Assembly: GCF_014837155.1 (NCBI RefSeq)
Contig: NZ_JACYHA010000010.1
Span: forward strand, 1 to 64,000
DNA from: Litchfieldia stipae
GTDB taxonomy: Bacteria; Bacillota; Bacilli; Bacillales; Bacillaceae_L
Direction of reading: 5' to 3'
Length of the DNA stretch: 64,000 bases
A model generated the notes under the pieces. That model saw only the letters and a list, made by a program, of their open reading frames with translations, was not told the origin of the DNA and did not search any database. Each line of letters opens with the position of its first letter. The stretch's first letter is position 1. A program made the position numbers and the translations under genes. This document shows positions 26,248 to 35,008 of this stretch, in pieces.

Positions 26248-26925
26248 CTATTCTACAATATAAACTTCAAGGACTTTCGTATTGCCTTTCGTGTTGACGA
26301 ATACATCGTAACGTCCCACTCTGTAAGTCCCCTTGGCATTGTTGTTGATGAGGATGGTCTCAGTCAACGTCCCGCTTCCGCTTCCATCTGCATAGATTTC
26401 ATCAATCGTGATGACTAATTCATTTTGATTTGCTTTCAGCTTGTTAACAACTGCAGATGCTGTGGCTGTTTCTACAGTATCCACGACAAAGACTTCAGAC
26501 CACTCACTGGCACCCTTAGCATTCAACGCGCGGATTCTGAATTGATACATATCACCATTTTTAGCTTGAGCGAGAATACCATTCAGATTGGCGAATTGAT
26601 CAATATCCTGAGTGATAAAACTTTTCACTCGTGTATTGTGAGCGATTTCTGCTAAGGTGACCCACTCGCCTTTATTTGTGTTGAACTGGATTTCATAGCT
26701 TTCAGTCAACACATCACTATTTGCCCAATCGATCGTGAACGTGCCTTCATGAACAATAATCTTACCAGGTGCCGGAATATGTTCCGTACCAAATGCAGAA
26801 CGGACTTCCTCATTAATCCTGACGTTAGTGATTTCAGGAACGGCTGGAACAGATACAGGCGCGATTTCAGATTGGGAACCAGAATTCGTTTCGATTTCAG
26901 TTCTCAAAGCAGTTGCCTGCACCAA
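26248..26925 (-). pseudogene. C-terminal fragment of an FN3-domain protein
   Basis: About 225 residues in frame from the junction to the stop. The middle portion has a fibronectin-III-like layout: PGKIIVHEGTFTIDWANSD, ESYEIQFNTNKGEWVTLAEI and YQFRIRALNAKGASEWSEV, followed by a second beta-rich domain. Such repeats occur in surface or secreted proteins of Bacillus. The open frame continues upstream into antisense of an integrase fragment without a start or signal peptide, so the N-terminal part is missing. The junction near 26925 joins two genes facing away from their usual contexts. Confidence 0.6.
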
Positions 26926-27205
26926 AGCCAACAAGCACTTACAAAAAACTTTACAAGAACTTGGTATCGATCCTATTACAATGCATGGCTTAAGACACAC
27001 TCATGCAAGTGTTCTATTATATAGGAAAGTTGACATCAATTACGTAAGTGAGCGTTTGGGACATAGCAATATCGAAACGACTTATAAGCACTATTCTCAT
27101 GTGATTAAGGAACTGCGGGAGGAAGATGAGAAACTTACGATTGAAACTTTTGAGAATATGTGGGCTCAGAGAATAACTCTAAACTTTCTTATCACTATTC
27201 AATAA
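26925..27205 (+). pseudogene. C-terminal fragment of a tyrosine integrase
   Basis: About 92 residues from the catalytic domain of a phage/ICE-type tyrosine recombinase: HxxR in MHGLRHTHASVLL, the LGHSNIETTYKHYSHV block with the GH and the nucleophilic Tyr, then a usual short tail. The N-terminal arm-binding and core-binding domains and the first catalytic Arg are absent, as the sequence enters antisense of the FN3 fragment at the junction. No functional recombinase can be made. The following 300 bases (27206-27506) hold only a terminator and AT-rich sequence. Confidence 0.85.
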
Positions 27206-27472
27206 AAGCACCTTTTGTTGAAAAAATTTTTTTATTGAACAGTATCCTTGTACTATTAAAAAAAAAATGCTTGTTTTCTTCCTAAGGCTCACTCTTTATT
27301 TAAAGTAATAAGTGCTAAATAACAGTCTAAAAAATGTTCATAAATAATCCACCCACAACATAAAACACTAAATTAATTCCTAGACTAATTCACTACCAAA
27401 AATTAAAATTTAAAAATAGTAGGCATCTTAACTAATCAAGTTCCTTACTATTTATATTTTGATAGGTAGCTT

Positions 27473-27520
27473 AAAAAGAGTTGCCGTATGCAACTCGGAT
27501 GTTTATTTAACTCTTTTTTT
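27473..27520 (-). terminator. Rho-independent terminator
   Basis: AAAAAGAGTT (27473-27482) pairs with AACTCTTTTT (27509-27518), and the interior contains another perfect 7-bp hairpin GAGTTGC/GCAACTC. It overlaps the end of the methyltransferase gene, on the minus strand. Confidence 0.75.
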
Positions 27521-28106
27521 GCCCCACAAACTGAATAACATGTGCCAAACCATTATGAAATTCTCCTTCATTCCTTACAACCTCGCCCATAAAAAAGTGA
27601 ACAATCCGCCAATCAGAAAAAACGTTTAAAAACTCTTCTGGTTTATAAAGTAGTTCTACGTTTTGTGGTCCGCCACTTTTGTATGGTATCTGATAAACCG
27701 AATAACCTTCTGAAATAAAATAACCACCTGGTTTAATTGTTTCTTTAACACCTTCAAGTGTTTTTGTACGTAATGCCTCTGGAAAGTGTCCAAAAATACA
27801 AATCAATTCATCCCAATAATCTTTATCCCAGTTAGCTTCATTTAAGTCTACAAGCTTTGTTTGAACTGTTACATTTCTATCCTTGGCAAGCTTTTCTGTT
27901 TTAGCCAGTCCGGCTTGCGCATAATCCCATGCAGTTACATTCATTCCTTGTTGCGCCAAGTAGACCGCATTTCTACCTTCTCCTTCAGCAATAGCCAATG
28001 CTTCTCCTGATAGGTTTTATTTTTTATGGATATCTGCAAGAAATAAGTTTTGATTAGTTCCATAAACATAATTCTCATTTTTAAATCGATCATTCCAAGA
28101 ATTCAT
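27507..28106 (-). pseudogene. Class I SAM-dependent methyltransferase with in-frame stop
   Basis: An ATG at 28106 (after AAGGAGAAC) opens a frame for MNSWNDRFKNENYVYGTNQN and onward, interrupted by one TAA at codon 30 (28017-28019). The frame then continues without shift for 169 codons and contains the SAM site (EGEGRNAVYLAQQGMNVTAWD), as in TehB-like methyltransferases. Everything else is intact (199 codons in total). The stop may be a true nonsense mutation or a read error. The usual internal start is not evident, so loss of function is likely unless reinitiation occurs. Confidence 0.8.
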
Positions 28107-28132
28107 AGCTTGTTCTCCTTTGATTTAATTTT

Positions 28133-28699
28133 TTAGTGGATACTTTTTATTAACTGCTCCATCATTTCCTTATCCATCGGTCCGACAATTTTCTTTCGAA
28201 CAATCCCCTGCGAATCAATTATATAACTTGTTGGGATCGTAAAAGCTTGATATGTTTCTTCTATATCGCCTTTAGTATCAAGCAGTATTGGAAAAGTTAA
28301 TCCATAATCTCTTACAAATTCCCCAATATCATTTGTGTTCTTTTCTGCAGTAGTTAAATTAACTGCTAAAATTTCTACATTATCATTTTGTTGTTCTAGA
28401 TAAAATTCTTGCATATGAGGCATTTCAGCTTTACAAGGCGGACACCAAGTAGCCCAAAAATTTAAAATGACTTTCTTTCCTTTAAAGTCAGACAGTTTTA
28501 CTTCTCTTCCTTCTAATGTCTGGAGTTGAAATTCAGGTGCCAAATTCCCTTCTTTTATTCCACTAATTAAATCATTATTTTCTATTCGATTGTTAAGGGA
28601 GGTTTCATTCATATTTTCTTTTTCTGAAAATGCATAGTCATATACTCCCCAACCTAAAAGACCAATCAAACCTACTAAGGCAAGTATTTGTTTGTTCAT
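28133..28699 (-). CDS. Membrane-anchored thioredoxin-like protein (ResA/TlpA type)
   Basis: 188 residues: an N-terminal membrane anchor (about 4-20), then a TlpA/ResA-type thioredoxin domain with FWATWCPPCKAEMPHM (Cys86, Cys89) and the cis-Pro region (IPTSYIIDSQG). It acts outside the membrane as a thiol reductant, typically for cytochrome c maturation or disulfide reduction. It overlaps the ccdA-like gene by four bases and takes electrons from it in the usual scheme. The ATG follows AGGAG. This is the end of a three-gene operon. Confidence 0.9.
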   Translation of the reverse strand: MNKQILALVGLIGLLGWGVYDYAFSEKENMNETSLNNRIENNDLISGIKEGNLAPEFQLQTLEGREVKLSDFKGKKVILNFWATWCPPCKAEMPHMQEFYLEQQNDNVEILAVNLTTAEKNTNDIGEFVRDYGLTFPILLDTKGDIEETYQAFTIPTSYIIDSQGIVRKKIVGPMDKEMMEQLIKSIH

Positions 28700-29421
28700 A
28701 ATCCCACTCCTTTAAAAATCGTGAATGTAGAGAGATAAGCACTGATCTTTTCCATTTGACCAGTGAATAATAACAATCCCATTATGATAAGAATTACTCC
28801 ATTAACTAACGAAAGCTTTGGTAAAACCTTATTGATTCTTTTAACCACATTTAAAGAGTATGTCACAAGAAAAGATAACAGAAGAAAAGGAATGCCTAGA
28901 CCTAAGGCGTATATCCATAATAAAAACATGCCAGAATAAATCGTTTCAGTTGAACTAGCCAGTAATAAAATGGACGATAAAGCAAGTCCTACACAAGGTG
29001 TCCATCCTGATCCAAATGCTAAACCAAGGATAAATGATTTTAGAGAACTAGCTTTGGACTTCCTATTATAATCAAACCGTTTTTCAGTCATTAAAAACTT
29101 TATTTTAAACACACCAAGCATCTGTAACCCAAAAATAATGATGAGGAATCCCCCTATCATTTGAATTAATTTCTTATTATCTAAAAATATTTGTCCTACA
29201 ACACTTGCCGAAGCTCCTAATAATACAAATACAATACTAAATCCAAAGATAAAACTTATTGAACGAGAAAACAGGACACTCTTCTGGGTATTTACTTTTC
29301 CATCTTTTACTGACCCATCGGTTAAATGAGCAACATATGCAGGAATTAATGGAAACACACAAGGTGAAAAAAATGAAAGTAATCCTGCAGTTAATGCAAA
29401 AAATATTGTGATATTCTCCAA
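28696..29421 (-). CDS. ccdA: CcdA-type transmembrane thiol reductant protein
   Basis: 241 residues with six membrane helices and the two conserved cysteines in FFSPCVFPLIPAY (near 21) and GWTPCVGLALSS (near 140) that relay electrons from cytoplasmic thioredoxin to extracytoplasmic partners such as ResA. The start is a TTG (29421), seven bases after AAGGTGG. It overlaps the following ResA-like gene by ATGA and lies 20 bases after the upstream membrane gene, forming one operon. Confidence 0.92.
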   Translation of the reverse strand: MENITIFFALTAGLLSFFSPCVFPLIPAYVAHLTDGSVKDGKVNTQKSVLFSRSISFIFGFSIVFVLLGASASVVGQIFLDNKKLIQMIGGFLIIIFGLQMLGVFKIKFLMTEKRFDYNRKSKASSLKSFILGLAFGSGWTPCVGLALSSILLLASSTETIYSGMFLLWIYALGLGIPFLLLSFLVTYSLNVVKRINKVLPKLSLVNGVILIIMGLLLFTGQMEKISAYLSTFTIFKGVGL

Positions 29422-29440
29422 TTCTTACCCACCTTTCTTT

Positions 29441-30103
29441 CTACTGTAGTTTTCTATCCCAAAAGTAAAGAGACAAGATGATTAATCCTACAAAAAACCA
29501 CTGCTCCATCGAGAAAATAAAGACCGTACTTTCATTGATTAGACTCAATGAGAGTATTATTTTGAAGAATGAAAATAAGACGATGACAGAAAAAAATGAC
29601 TTATATGAAGATAGAATTTTTTTAACTAGGATGAGTATCAAATTAGTCAACGAATAAATGCCGATAAGAACATGATAAATGAAATTATCCTCTACGAAGG
29701 TTGCGGATAAAAAGTGATAGACAGACAGCACTGAAAAACTAAATAGTAATCCGTATTTCAAAGTAACTAGCATTGAAATATCTAATTTCCTTGCTTTATA
29801 AATAAAGTAGTAGATTGAAAAAATAATAGCTAAAATTAAGCCACTTCTTCCTCCTGTGAAATACAACAACGACAACGGACTTTTTATTACTAATGATGGA
29901 TCCGTAAGAAGTAAACTACCTTTCCAAATAAAAAAGCCTAAAAACACGCTATTAGTTAATAAGTCAAATACCGCCTTATTTTCTTCCCTATTCGGTAAGC
30001 GTAGGAACAATACTTTTATAAGAACTATTCCAAATAGAATTGCCACTCCAAGAAGAAACCATTTAAGGAGAATCGTAAATGAACCGATTTGAATGATATC
30101 CAT
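29441..30103 (-). CDS. Hypothetical seven-helix membrane protein
   Basis: 220 residues with about seven membrane helices, the central loop reading YFTGGRSGLILA. This glycine-rich stretch recalls the Lgt prolipoprotein diacylglyceryl transferase family, but the Lgt signature is not complete, so this is only a weak suggestion. The gene is first in the operon with ccdA and the ResA-like gene, which suggests a role in membrane thiol chemistry. The ATG follows a perfect AGGAGG. Confidence 0.5.
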   Translation of the reverse strand: MDIIQIGSFTILLKWFLLGVAILFGIVLIKVLFLRLPNREENKAVFDLLTNSVFLGFFIWKGSLLLTDPSLVIKSPLSLLYFTGGRSGLILAIIFSIYYFIYKARKLDISMLVTLKYGLLFSFSVLSVYHFLSATFVEDNFIYHVLIGIYSLTNLILILVKKILSSYKSFFSVIVLFSFFKIILSLSLINESTVFIFSMEQWFFVGLIILSLYFWDRKLQ

Positions 30104-30137
30104 GGGTACCTCCTAAAAAATTGCTTGATGTTTACAC

Positions 30138-30164
30138 AAAAAGGGGCTGTTTAGCCCCTCTTCT
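30138..30164 (-). terminator. Rho-independent terminator
   Basis: AGGGGCT/AGCCCCT hairpin with a three-base loop. The minus strand reads into TTTTTGTG. It separates the sulfur genes upstream from the ccdA operon. Confidence 0.75.
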
Positions 30165-30307
30165 TAAAACATTCTTTGAATCAAGACGATGACTCCTACC
30201 AGGAGCCAAACTAAAATCCCTGGTCATATGGGTGGGAAAAATGACCGTGATTTTTTGTTAGAAATTCCTCAACTACCTTTGCCACAGTTGTTATGATCTT
30301 TATTCAT
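30164..30307 (-). pseudogene. Small membrane-protein frame with two in-frame UGA codons
   Basis: A continuous 48-codon frame from ATG (30307) to TAA (30164), interrupted by exactly two UGA codons (after GKGS and after FFPPI). The start is MNKDHNNCGKGS and the end, PGILVWLLVGVIVLIQRMF, is a good transmembrane helix. This looks like a DUF2933-like small membrane protein of thiol/metal gene clusters, although that is from memory. The stops may be decay, or read errors, or recoding; nothing in the window decides this. The ribosome binding site is weak. Confidence 0.4.
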
Positions 30308-30328
30308 ATTATCAGTCTACTCCATTAC

Positions 30329-30720
30329 TTATTTTATAATTTCTGCCTGCGATTCTTGAATACCGCCACTTACACTTACAACATTACCATAACCATAATC
30401 TTTTAAAATGTTTGCAGCTTGAAGACTTCGTTTCCCACTTCTGCACAATAGAACGATTTCCGCATCTTTAGAAAGACCTTTATAATCGGATTTTAATGTG
30501 CTTAGTGGAATGTTTTTCATCCCTTTAATATGACCTGCTTATATTCATGGGGTTCACGCACATCAACAAAGATTATGTTACTTAATTTTGGATCCTGTAA
30601 TTTTTGCTCCAACTCATTAATTGAAATTGTTTTAATACTTTTATTTTCAAACTGGCTATAGCCAAAATATAATACTATAATGACAAGGGGTAGATATAAT
30701 GCTATTGTTTTAATCTTCAA
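30329..30720 (-). pseudogene. Membrane-anchored rhodanese, frameshifted
   Basis: An N-terminal helix (about 4-20) followed by a rhodanese domain: FVDVREPHEYK, then a break near 30538 where one A is missing. The second frame supplies AGHIKGMKNIPLST, the active-site loop VLLCRSGKRS and the final VSVSGGI. Restoring one A gives a normal protein of about 130 residues. Function if intact: sulfane-sulfur transfer at the outer membrane face. The TTG start follows GGAG. The break may be real or a sequencing indel. Confidence 0.8.
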
Positions 30721-30734
30721 AGAAACTCCTGCTT

Positions 30735-31091
30735 TCAGATGTACTTATAGTTTAAAACAGCATCAGCTTGGTAGGCTGTTTCTAAAAAGCTAACAACGCC
30801 AGCGAGTTCTGCCCCTTCTATTAATTCCAAACCATCAGCAATTAACACATTCATTTGACAACCATACAATTTAATTCCCGCATTTAAAGCCAAGTTAAAA
30901 AGTAAGGATAGATCTACTCCATGTGTTCTCGTCATTCTTTTTAAATAACGTTTATCTAAAACACGCGCTCCATCAAGATCAAAAAATATGGCAACTTCAT
31001 TTTTTTGTTCAACCATTTCGATTGATTTCTTCAACACATAGGGAACATTTGAGCTTAACGATACAAAATAAACAAATTTCTTGTTCGTCAT
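30735..31091 (-). CDS. DsrE-family sulfur-relay protein
   Basis: 118 residues starting at the ATG at 31091 after GAAGGGG. The DsrE fold is indicated by VAIFFDLDGARVL and the cysteine loop AGIKLYGCQMNVLIADG, followed by GVVSFLETAYQADAVL. DsrE proteins carry persulfide on this cysteine and pass it between TusA and rhodanese partners. It lies between a broken rhodanese and TauE/TusA genes of the same cluster. Confidence 0.85.
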   Translation of the reverse strand: MTNKKFVYFVSLSSNVPYVLKKSIEMVEQKNEVAIFFDLDGARVLDKRYLKRMTRTHGVDLSLLFNLALNAGIKLYGCQMNVLIADGLELIEGAELAGVVSFLETAYQADAVLNYKYI

Positions 31092-31143
31092 TATAACCCC
31101 TTCTTTCAAACCTACTATGAATCCACTTTATTTTCCCCTATTT

Positions 31144-31920
31144 TTACAAAATATCTAACCAAATCTTAACGGCAGTAGCTCCAATTAATAACGCTAAAAT
31201 GACTTGTAACACTTTTGTATTTACTTTTTTTCCAGCCATTGCACCCAATGGGGAAGCAATTAAACTTGCAACGATCATAATAAAAGCTGGGAAGTAGTCA
31301 ATTTGTCCGGTCGTAATTTTACCTACTGTCGCTCCGATTGAAGAAATAAACGTAATCGCCAGTGAAGAAGCAATTGTCATTCTTGTTGGAATTTTTAATA
31401 CCACTAACATGATTGGCACTAATAAAAAGGCTCCTGCTGCCCCGACAATCCCAGCACCCACACCTACAATAAGGGCTAATATCGCTGCAAGCCATTTATT
31501 AAATTTCACCTGATGTAATCGAATATCGTCTATTCCCTTTTTCGGAATAAACATCATCACTGCTGCAATTAAGGCTAATATCCCATAAATTAAATTAATG
31601 CCTCCTTCAGACATTAACTTTGATCCAAATCCTCCAACAAAACTACCCACTAAAATACTAGCACCCATATACATAATTAGCGTTTTATTTAAATATCCAC
31701 CTTTTCGGTAAGCCCAAACTCCACCAATAGTTGCAAAGAATACTTGAATTGCACTTATGCCCGAAACTTCATGTGCAGTAAATGCTGCTAATCCAAATAA
31801 CGGTGGAATATATAATAACATTGGATATTTAATAATAGACCCGCCGATTCCTAACATTCCTGAAACATATGATCCAATAAATCCTATTAAGAAAATCGTA
31901 ATGATAAATCCAAAATCCAT
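31144..31920 (-). CDS. TauE/SafE family sulfite exporter-like protein
   Basis: 258 residues with about eight membrane helices in two repeats. The first repeat has [17 protein letters not shown] (near 24-40), the second [19 protein letters not shown], both typical of TauE/SafE (PF01925). Likely exports sulfite, thiosulfate or a related sulfur anion. It is directly upstream of tusA and the rhodanese-MBL gene in map order (minus strand: persulfide dioxygenase, tusA, tauE). A truncated second copy is at 37622-38181. The ATG follows AGGAGG. Confidence 0.9.
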   Translation of the reverse strand: MDFGFIITIFLIGFIGSYVSGMLGIGGSIIKYPMLLYIPPLFGLAAFTAHEVSGISAIQVFFATIGGVWAYRKGGYLNKTLIMYMGASILVGSFVGGFGSKLMSEGGINLIYGILALIAAVMMFIPKKGIDDIRLHQVKFNKWLAAILALIVGVGAGIVGAAGAFLLVPIMLVVLKIPTRMTIASSLAITFISSIGATVGKITTGQIDYFPAFIMIVASLIASPLGAMAGKKVNTKVLQVILALLIGATAVKIWLDIL

Positions 31921-31972
31921 TCTGTTACCTCCTTTTGAAAAAAGGGAACCCTATATAGGCTCCCCTTATTTT

Positions 31973-32200
31973 TTACCCTTTTTTAATCCAAAATTTAAAT
32001 ACATCATTTTCTTCTTCGTGTTTAATAAACTCATGACCACCAGATTTTGCCCAAGCTGTTAGGTCGTTTTTAGCACCTTTATCTGTTGCATGAATCTCTA
32101 AGATTTGACCCGATTCTAATTCATTGATCGCTTTCTTTGTTTTTACAATTGGCATTGGACATGCTAATCCTTTTGCGTCTAATACTTTAGTTGCTTCCAT
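31973..32200 (-). CDS. TusA-like sulfur carrier
   Basis: 75 residues with the TusA signature [18 protein letters not shown] (persulfide-carrying Cys14) and a two-layer alpha/beta pattern. It relays sulfane sulfur among rhodanese, DsrE and dioxygenase proteins in the cytoplasm. The C-terminal extension HEEENDVFKFWIKKG is common to all copies in this cluster. Close homologues at 38240-38467 (intact) and 35951-36176 (broken). Ribosome site AGGAGG, 28 bases after the persulfide dioxygenase gene. Confidence 0.93.
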   Translation of the reverse strand: MEATKVLDAKGLACPMPIVKTKKAINELESGQILEIHATDKGAKNDLTAWAKSGGHEFIKHEEENDVFKFWIKKG

Positions 32201-32227
32201 TTTATTATTCCTCCTAAGAATTAATTT

Positions 32228-33355
32228 TTATCGTACCGCACAACGGTTTGGTCCGATTTCCATTTCACGTTGTTTTTCATCATCTGGGTTAATTTTTCCC
32301 ATGTTTGTTTCTCGAATTTCTTGATATGCATTAGGTTGTGGTGGTAGGTTTTCTGTTACTAGTTTTCTGAATTCATTTTCGTCCTCGATGTTTAGACCGT
32401 GATTTTTTGTAAATAGTGTTCCTAATTTTTCTGATACACTACCATCTTCATTCAATTCATCAATGATCATAAAGTGCGCTGGAAGAACAACTAAATCTTC
32501 TGATAGCTCTCTGTAACGTGAATACAGACTTTCTCTTAATTCTGCAACCCAATCTTCTGCCATTCCAGCTAAATCTGGTCTTCCAATTGAGTCGATGAAT
32601 AAGATATCACCTGATAATAAGAACTTAGAATCCACAACAAACGATGTAGAACCGATTGTGTGTCCTGGTGAATATAGCGCATGAATATCAATCGCCGTAT
32701 TTCCGATTGTCACTACATTTCCACCTGCTAGAGCCTCGTACTCAAATGTTACTTCTGTCGCATCTTTTGGAGGTAACCAGTACGTTGCACCTGTTCTCTC
32801 AGCAATCACTCTTCCTCCTGAAATATGGTCAGCATGAAGGTGTGTATCAAATACATGTGTAATCTTTGCGCCAATTTCATTTGCAAAATCAAGATAAATG
32901 TCAGTCATACGAGTTGCATCGATAATTGCAGCTTCGCCATTTGAGACGACCATGTAAGAAAGGCAGCCCTTGCCGATACGAACGAACTGATACACTTCGC
33001 CTCCATCGTTTAAATCTCCAACCTTCACAGGCTCTAAGTGCTCACTCCACGCTTTCATCCCACCTTGCAGGTAAGAAGCCGTTAAGCCTTGTTCTGATAA
33101 CATCTCTGCCACCATTAATGAAGATCCTTCTTTTGCACAAACGACTAATACTTCTTGATTAGCCGGGATCTTATCTAAGATTCCTTCCACTCCATCCAGT
33201 AACTCGAAATACGGAATATTATAATAGTCGAAGTTTTCTCCTTCAATTTTCCAATCTTGAAAATCACTTTCATTACGAACGTCTAGAATAAATAATGGTT
33301 CTTTATTAAATACTTTTTTTGTTACTTCTTTTGAAGTCATAGCTTTTACAGTCAT
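32228..33355 (-). CDS. Rhodanese-MBL persulfide dioxygenase-like protein, copy A
   Basis: 375 residues in two domains. The N-terminal rhodanese (about 1-110) has its catalytic Cys73 in VVCAKEGSS. The C-terminal metallo-beta-lactamase domain has THLHADH (His172, His174, Asp176, His177), [16 protein letters not shown] and the final HF metal ligand region (LPAHFM), as in glyoxalase II-like persulfide dioxygenases (ETHE1/CstB group). It should oxidise a persulfide to sulfite, with the rhodanese producing or using it. Order rhodanese then MBL differs from the MBL-first order of S. aureus CstB. A close copy is at 38480-39616. A CstR-like operator overlaps the ribosome site. Confidence 0.9.
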   Translation of the reverse strand: MTVKAMTSKEVTKKVFNKEPLFILDVRNESDFQDWKIEGENFDYYNIPYFELLDGVEGILDKIPANQEVLVVCAKEGSSLMVAEMLSEQGLTASYLQGGMKAWSEHLEPVKVGDLNDGGEVYQFVRIGKGCLSYMVVSNGEAAIIDATRMTDIYLDFANEIGAKITHVFDTHLHADHISGGRVIAERTGATYWLPPKDATEVTFEYEALAGGNVVTIGNTAIDIHALYSPGHTIGSTSFVVDSKFLLSGDILFIDSIGRPDLAGMAEDWVAELRESLYSRYRELSEDLVVLPAHFMIIDELNEDGSVSEKLGTLFTKNHGLNIEDENEFRKLVTENLPPQPNAYQEIRETNMGKINPDDEKQREMEIGPNRCAVR

Positions 33356-33362
33356 ATCATTT

Positions 33363-33376
33363 TACCCCCTATGGTA
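33363..33376. promoter_or_regulatory. CstR-type operator, overlapping a ribosome site
   Basis: TACCCCCTATGGTA, a TACC-n-GGTA palindrome like the other operators of this cluster. Read on the minus strand its GGGGG run is also the Shine-Dalgarno sequence of the rhodanese-MBL gene, eight bases before the ATG. Confidence 0.65.
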
Positions 33377-33407
33377 TATTTAAAATTAAAAAATATATCA
33401 ATTCATA

Positions 33408-33800
33408 TTAAAACGTAAGTGTTACCTCTGCATCTTTTGCAAATTCTAAAAAGGTTACAGCTCCACCCACTTCAATTCCATCCACAAATGCTTCCTTTTC
33501 TAATCCCATCACATCCATTGTCATTTGGCAACCAATGAATTTGACACCCATTTCTTGTGCCATTGCCACTAACTCAGGTATAGCTGGTACGTTTGCTTTT
33601 GCAAACCCTTCAACAAAATGCTCTTTCCCCTCTGGCATTGGTAGTTGTGTGTATGCCTCTTTATGAATTAAGTTTAATCCTTCAAATGTAAAGAATATGG
33701 CAACTTCCTGATCAGATGCTGCTGCAGCTGTTGCGATATTAAAAACTTTATATGCATCAAATAATCCACCATTACTTGCAATGATTGCTACTTTACTCAT
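33408..33800 (-). CDS. DsrE-family peroxiredoxin-like protein
   Basis: 130 residues with the DsrE layout: KVAIIASNGGLFDAYKVFNIATAAAASDQEVAIFFTFEGL at the start, the cysteine loop VKFIGCQMTMDVMGL and GGAVTFLEFAKDAEVTLTF at the end. It probably carries sulfur between TusA and rhodanese partners. It starts eight bases after AGGAGG. It is the fourth or fifth gene after the CstR operator at 34659 in a tight operon with glutaredoxin and TusA-rhodanese. Confidence 0.88.
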   Translation of the reverse strand: MSKVAIIASNGGLFDAYKVFNIATAAAASDQEVAIFFTFEGLNLIHKEAYTQLPMPEGKEHFVEGFAKANVPAIPELVAMAQEMGVKFIGCQMTMDVMGLEKEAFVDGIEVGGAVTFLEFAKDAEVTLTF

Positions 33801-33813
33801 TCTCTAATTCCTC

Positions 33814-34047
33814 CTAGTTTCTTAATGCTAGCATAATATTATTTGGATCATAACCAACTATCCACTTACCATTTACCTCTGTTTGAGGCACACCCATTTG
33901 TCCGGTTTTCGCGACTAGTTGATTCATAATCTCTGGGTTTTCTTCAACGTTCACCTCTTTAAAAGGTATATTTTGATCTGCCAAAAAGTTCTTTAGCATA
34001 ACACAATACGGACAACGTGTGGTTGTGTATACCTTTACGGTGCTCAT
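33814..34047 (-). CDS. Glutaredoxin-like protein (NrdH/YtnI type)
   Basis: 77 residues with the redox motif TTRCPYCVMLK (Cys12, Cys15), the cis-Pro MGVPQTEVNG and the final GYDPNNIMLAL, as in NrdH-type glutaredoxins. It probably reduces persulfides or disulfides using thioredoxin reductase in the cytoplasm. The ATG follows AGGAGGG. It is co-transcribed with the DsrE gene downstream and the TusA-rhodanese fusion upstream. Confidence 0.88.
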   Translation of the reverse strand: MSTVKVYTTTRCPYCVMLKNFLADQNIPFKEVNVEENPEIMNQLVAKTGQMGVPQTEVNGKWIVGYDPNNIMLALRN

Positions 34048-34062
34048 ATCAATTTTCCCTCC

Positions 34063-34638
34063 TTATTTATTTACACTACTGGTTTTGCCTGACCAAGCAC
34101 TCATTCCTGGCAATACATTAATCACATTTGCAAAACCTTTTTCTGCTAATTTTTGAGCTGCGAGATCACTACGGTTTCCAGTTCGACACACCACATAAAT
34201 CTCATCCGATGTATTAAGCTCAGAAAGACGATTCTCCAACTCTCCTAACGGAATAGAGATAGCGTTTGGAATATGGTTGAATGCGTACTCCGCTGCTTCT
34301 CTCACGTCGAGAACAACAATATTCTCGTTAACATCTAGTTTTTTCTCCAACTCTTCATTGCTTGTAATGTTAGGATGTTTTCTTTCAATTGTTCCATCAT
34401 TCGAAGATTTTCTAAGGTAATGCTTTAACACATCTCCTTGTTCAATTGTACCTAGATACTGATGACCAGCGCTTTTTGCCCATGCTTCAAGATCAGCTTT
34501 TGACCCTTTATCTGTTGCTTGAACCTCTAAAACTTGACCAGCTTGCAACTCATTCATTGCCTTTTTTGTTTTTACGATAGGCATTGGGCAAGCTAAACCC
34601 TTTGCATCTAATAAAAGATCTGTTTTTAATGAATCCAT
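34063..34638 (-). CDS. TusA-rhodanese fusion, copy A
   Basis: 191 residues. The first 75 are a TusA domain ([19 protein letters not shown] with a persulfide cysteine near 19). After a linker of about 20 residues comes a rhodanese domain with VLDVREAAEYAFNHIPNA and the active Cys in YVVCRTGNRSD. The fusion should pass a persulfide from the rhodanese cysteine directly to the TusA cysteine. A homologue with the same architecture lies at 39627-40199. Start ATG with AGGAGG; a CstR-like operator lies 20 bases upstream. Confidence 0.9.
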   Translation of the reverse strand: MDSLKTDLLLDAKGLACPMPIVKTKKAMNELQAGQVLEVQATDKGSKADLEAWAKSAGHQYLGTIEQGDVLKHYLRKSSNDGTIERKHPNITSNEELEKKLDVNENIVVLDVREAAEYAFNHIPNAISIPLGELENRLSELNTSDEIYVVCRTGNRSDLAAQKLAEKGFANVINVLPGMSAWSGKTSSVNK

Positions 34639-34658
34639 TTATAAAACCTCCTGTTTAT

Positions 34659-34672
34659 TACCCTTCTGGGTA
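34659..34672. promoter_or_regulatory. CstR-type operator
   Basis: TACCCTTCTGGGTA, a perfect TACCC/GGGTA palindrome with a four-base centre. On the minus strand TAATAT lies directly beside it and can serve as a -10 element. It precedes the TusA-rhodanese gene. Confidence 0.75.
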
Positions 34673-34696
34673 TATTAACTTCTAAAAAAAATCACC

Positions 34697-34993
34697 TTAT
34701 TTTGTTTCGCCTTCCCATGCAAGCATTCCACCTGTCATGTTGGTTACCTTAAACCCATGGCTTTCAAGAAATTGACAGGCGCGACCACTACGTGCACCAG
34801 AACGACAAACCATGATATAGTCTTGAGACTTATCTAATTCATGCATACGGAATTCTAATAACCCTAGTGAAATGTGAATCGCTCCTGGAATTTTCCCAGT
34901 TTCAACTTCATCCACTTCACGAACATCAATTAAGTTTAATGGTTGACCTTCTACTAACAATGTTTCTACTTCTTTAGCGGATAACTGCTTCAT
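34697..34993 (-). CDS. Single-domain rhodanese
   Basis: 98 residues with NLIDVREVDEVETGKIPGA, the catalytic loop IMVCRSGARSG (Cys near 66) and NMTGGMLAWEG at the end. It transfers sulfane sulfur in the cytoplasm. The ATG follows AGGAGG. A related gene in the duplicated block (40220-40540) has UGA in place of this cysteine codon. It is co-transcribed with the membrane-anchored rhodanese just upstream (15 bases). Confidence 0.9.
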   Translation of the reverse strand: MKQLSAKEVETLLVEGQPLNLIDVREVDEVETGKIPGAIHISLGLLEFRMHELDKSQDYIMVCRSGARSGRACQFLESHGFKVTNMTGGMLAWEGETK

Positions 34994-35008
34994 TTTTTCT
35001 CCTCCTAT

